Source: Hepsetus odoe | Lineage: Eukaryota; Chordata; Actinopteri; Characiformes; Hepsetidae | Length of the DNA stretch: 64,000 nucleotides | NCBI GenBank assembly: GCA_017165825.1 | Contig: CM029370.1 | Span: 23,524,012-23,588,011 of the forward strand | Reading direction: 5' to 3' | Shown: in pieces, positions 61,695-64,000 of the stretch | Numbering within the stretch: position 1 is the first letter of the stretch | How the letters are laid out: each line of letters starts with the position of its first letter | Notes under the pieces: model-generated | What the model saw: only the letters and a program-made list of their open reading frames with translations | Databases searched by the model: none | What the model was told of the DNA's origin: nothing | Translations under genes and position numbers: made by a program

Positions 61695-63737
61695 ATGGCA
61701 AGGCCAAGCCACAGTGAGCATGTCTTGCAGCAGCTTAACAACCAACGGGAGTGGGGCTTCCTGTGTGACTGCTGCATCGCCATTGGTGACACTTACTTCA
61801 GGGCCCACAAAGCTGTGCTGGCAGCTTGCAGCTCCTACTTCAGGATGATGTTCATCCGAGACCAGCAGGGGACAGCGCGCCTCGATCTCAGCAACATGCA
61901 GATCAGTGCAGAATGCTTCGACCTCATCTTACAGCTCATGTACCTCGGCCGAATCATGGTGGGGCACTTTGAGTTTGAGGAACTCAAATCCTCCATGGCG
62001 TATCTGCAGATGTACTATATCCCTGATTCTCTGGAGGACCTCAGAGACATCCGATCATCCAATCTTACTCCCTCCTCTTCAGCCTCATCCTCCTCGTCCA
62101 GCTCTTCATCGTCCTCCAGTGCCATGGGAGGCAAGATGATGTTTGGTGTACGCATGTTTGAGCAGCGCAGGCAGAGTCCAGCAGATAGTGAGCACGTGCC
62201 CAAGCTTGCAAGTGCAGCCACGCGTCCAAATGTTAACATATCGACTGTAAGGCCCGTTGAAGATATGGCTCTCACACTTGTTCCTACACATGCAGACAAC
62301 CTGGTGGAGCAGCCTTGTGACTTGAGAAAGAGGACCTCAGGCCGAAGCTCCACCCTGAAAGAACGGCCCCGGTTTGGCCGTACTTACACATGTGACGACT
62401 GTGGCTTTGTCTTCAGCTGTGAGAAGCTGCTCATCGAGCACATCCTCACATGCACCAACCGCAAGGCTTTCCAGGCTCCCAGGGTCAGCAAAGCAGGTGA
62501 CAATGATTCCAGCAAAGGGGAGAGTTCAGCCTCTGAAGGAGTGGAGGAACACAGAGCGGTTTGCAAGGGTGAAGAAGACTGGCCTGACAACAAATCAGAC
62601 CCAGAAACTGTGATCAGGTCCATTGCTACAGGAATGGACAGCGAGCCTGCTTTAGCCAGGAATATAACTATCAAAGTAGAGCAGGAAGAAGACTCAGACA
62701 CAGAGATGGACAGCATAAAAGTTGTTCAGGTTGGCAACCATAGCATAGGGAGCTGCAAAGCCCGTCGCAGGACGTTCAAAACTGATGCTGCAGAGCACAT
62801 GAGATTTGACAGTGAGGAAGAGGTGGGAGGGTCTGCTATGGATGATGGTGCTAGTGCGATGGAGGGCCACAGTAAAGAGTCTAGTCTGGAAGAAAAAGTG
62901 CACAGAATTAAAGAGGAAAAGCCAGATGGGGAGAGCACTCCGTGTGAGCTGTGTGGAGCCTTGCTGACTGAGGAGGACCAGTCTGCTCATTACATTTCCA
63001 GCCACATGGGACATATATGTGCCTGTGGAAGGTGTGGCCAGGTGCTTATCAAGGGCAGGCAGCTACAGGAGCACGCTGAGCGATGCGGCGAGCCTCCGAG
63101 TGGGGAGACAGACTCCCCAGGAGAGGAATCCCCACTGCCTGAAGATGGGCAGGCCATGGAGGAGGGTTTGCTGGAAGCTGCTGACTTGGGCTTCCGCTGT
63201 CCCCTCTGTGGCCTAATATTCGAGAATGAAAGCCTGGCTGTGGAGCACACGCTGGCTTGTCCCGAACAGGAGCCCTTCCGGCCCGCTGTGATAGAGGACA
63301 GTGGCGAACCAGACCACCGACGCAAGCACTTCTGCGCCATTTGTGGCAAAGGCTTCTACCAGCGGTGTCACCTGCGGGAGCACTACACTGTGCACACCAA
63401 GGAGAAACAGTTCACCTGCCAGACCTGCGGCAAGCAGTTCCTACGTGAGCGGCAGCTTCGGCTGCACACTGACATGCACAAAGGCATGGCTCGCTACGTC
63501 TGCCCCGTCTGCGATCAGGGCACCTTCCTCAAGCATGATCACGTGCGTCACATGATCTCCCACCTGTCTGCGGGTGAGACCATCTGCCAGGTGTGCTTTC
63601 AAATTTTTCCAAGTGGGGAACACCTGGAGAAGCACATGGATGTTCACCTGTACATCTGTGGTGTGTGCGGGGAGAAATTCCGCCTCCGCAAAGACATGCG
63701 GAGCCACTACAACCTGAAGCACACCAAGAGACAGTGA
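61695..63737 (+). CDS. zbtb1: Zinc finger and BTB domain-containing protein 1
   Basis: 680 residues in one coding exon (human ZBTB1 713). I start at the ATG at 61695 because it gives MARPSHSEHVLQQL, matching the family start, and because a good acceptor (TTTGTCTCCATACAG) ends at 61680; the frame being open upstream is intronic chance. BTB domain at about 24-91 (FLCDCCIAIGDTYFRAHKAV). A serine run follows at 127-142. Zinc fingers begin at about 233, with further ones in the last third (FCAICGKGFYQRCHLREH, FTCQTCGKQFLRERQLRLH, and others). The C-terminal block is almost identical to mammalian ZBTB1. By family knowledge it is a nuclear repressor needed for lymphoid development, and it takes part in the DNA-damage response by recruiting translesion synthesis factors. 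The longer serine tract is a mild lineage difference. Confidence 0.95.
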   Translation: MARPSHSEHVLQQLNNQREWGFLCDCCIAIGDTYFRAHKAVLAACSSYFRMMFIRDQQGTARLDLSNMQISAECFDLILQLMYLGRIMVGHFEFEELKSSMAYLQMYYIPDSLEDLRDIRSSNLTPSSSASSSSSSSSSSSSAMGGKMMFGVRMFEQRRQSPADSEHVPKLASAATRPNVNISTVRPVEDMALTLVPTHADNLVEQPCDLRKRTSGRSSTLKERPRFGRTYTCDDCGFVFSCEKLLIEHILTCTNRKAFQAPRVSKAGDNDSSKGESSASEGVEEHRAVCKGEEDWPDNKSDPETVIRSIATGMDSEPALARNITIKVEQEEDSDTEMDSIKVVQVGNHSIGSCKARRRTFKTDAAEHMRFDSEEEVGGSAMDDGASAMEGHSKESSLEEKVHRIKEEKPDGESTPCELCGALLTEEDQSAHYISSHMGHICACGRCGQVLIKGRQLQEHAERCGEPPSGETDSPGEESPLPEDGQAMEEGLLEAADLGFRCPLCGLIFENESLAVEHTLACPEQEPFRPAVIEDSGEPDHRRKHFCAICGKGFYQRCHLREHYTVHTKEKQFTCQTCGKQFLRERQLRLHTDMHKGMARYVCPVCDQGTFLKHDHVRHMISHLSAGETICQVCFQIFPSGEHLEKHMDVHLYICGVCGEKFRLRKDMRSHYNLKHTKRQ

Positions 63738-64000
63738 AAGCCCAAGACAGTGAGAGCAGATCATGTGAAAGTTTAAAATAAGCCATTTTATAGTAATGTG
63801 AGAAGAAATCTATGCACTTAGACACCAAATAATGACTTAAACTGCACTTTTAATGGTTTCCGTAATCCAGGTGTTTTGGTCAGCTTTCATTATGGGAGTC
63901 AGTGCCTCAAGCTCTAGGCATACTGCCAGTCTTTGAATATTAGTCAAGCACTCTAAATGATGAACGACAGTATGTCCTTACATTTTACTTCACAACTTCT
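63738..64000 (+). other. zbtb1: zbtb1 3' UTR, incomplete
   Basis: Sequence after the zbtb1 stop to the window end. No AATAAA was seen here, so the 3' UTR continues beyond the window. Confidence 0.6.

Overview
The window is vertebrate nuclear DNA, most likely from a teleost fish. It has short GT/AG introns of fish type, many (AC)n and (AT)n microsatellites, several decayed Tc1-family transposons, tRNA-derived SINEs and a Ty3/Gypsy retrotransposon carrying a chromodomain. The species cannot be named from the sequence. Four protein-coding genes are supported, in the order and orientation known for the human 14q23.3 block: mthfd1 (+), akap5 (+), zbtb25 (-), zbtb1 (+). This synteny assigns the folate gene to the MTHFD1 lineage rather than to MTHFD1L.

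Layout. 1-23.2 kb: no recognisable gene; microsatellites, SINEs and dead Tc1-type elements. 23.2-40.3 kb: a 26-exon mthfd1-like gene whose exons join in one continuous frame of about 900 codons. 40.4-52.8 kb: intergenic, holding a 4.7-kb Gypsy element on the minus strand (43.1-47.8 kb), two SINEs and a candidate akap5 leader exon. 52.9-54.4 kb: single-exon akap5. 56.5-59.2 kb: zbtb25 in two coding exons, minus strand. 59.6-61.1 kb: CpG-rich divergent promoter region. 61.7-63.7 kb: zbtb1 in one coding exon; its 3' UTR runs off the window.

The main discovery candidate is the mthfd1-like gene. Its dehydrogenase/cyclohydrolase half keeps every active-site residue I can check, at a constant offset of 20 from the human enzyme. 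Its formyl-THF synthetase half has lost the P-loop lysine, the phosphate-site arginine, the conserved AANN stretch and the folate-site FANIAHG motif, and lacks a whole internal segment. Reading frame, intron phases, a terminal exon and a nearby AATAAA are nevertheless kept. This is the mirror image of MTHFD1L, where the dehydrogenase half is degenerate and the synthetase works. The predicted N-terminus also carries a roughly 20-residue Arg-rich, nearly acid-free extension that looks like a mitochondrial presequence. Together these suggest a duplicated MTHFD1 that became a dehydrogenase/cyclohydrolase with a pseudoenzyme C-terminal half, possibly mitochondrial.

The other genes look ordinary and functional. 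AKAP5 is a scaffold that ties PKA and calcineurin to membranes. ZBTB25 and ZBTB1 are BTB-zinc-finger transcription factors, arranged head to head as in mammals.
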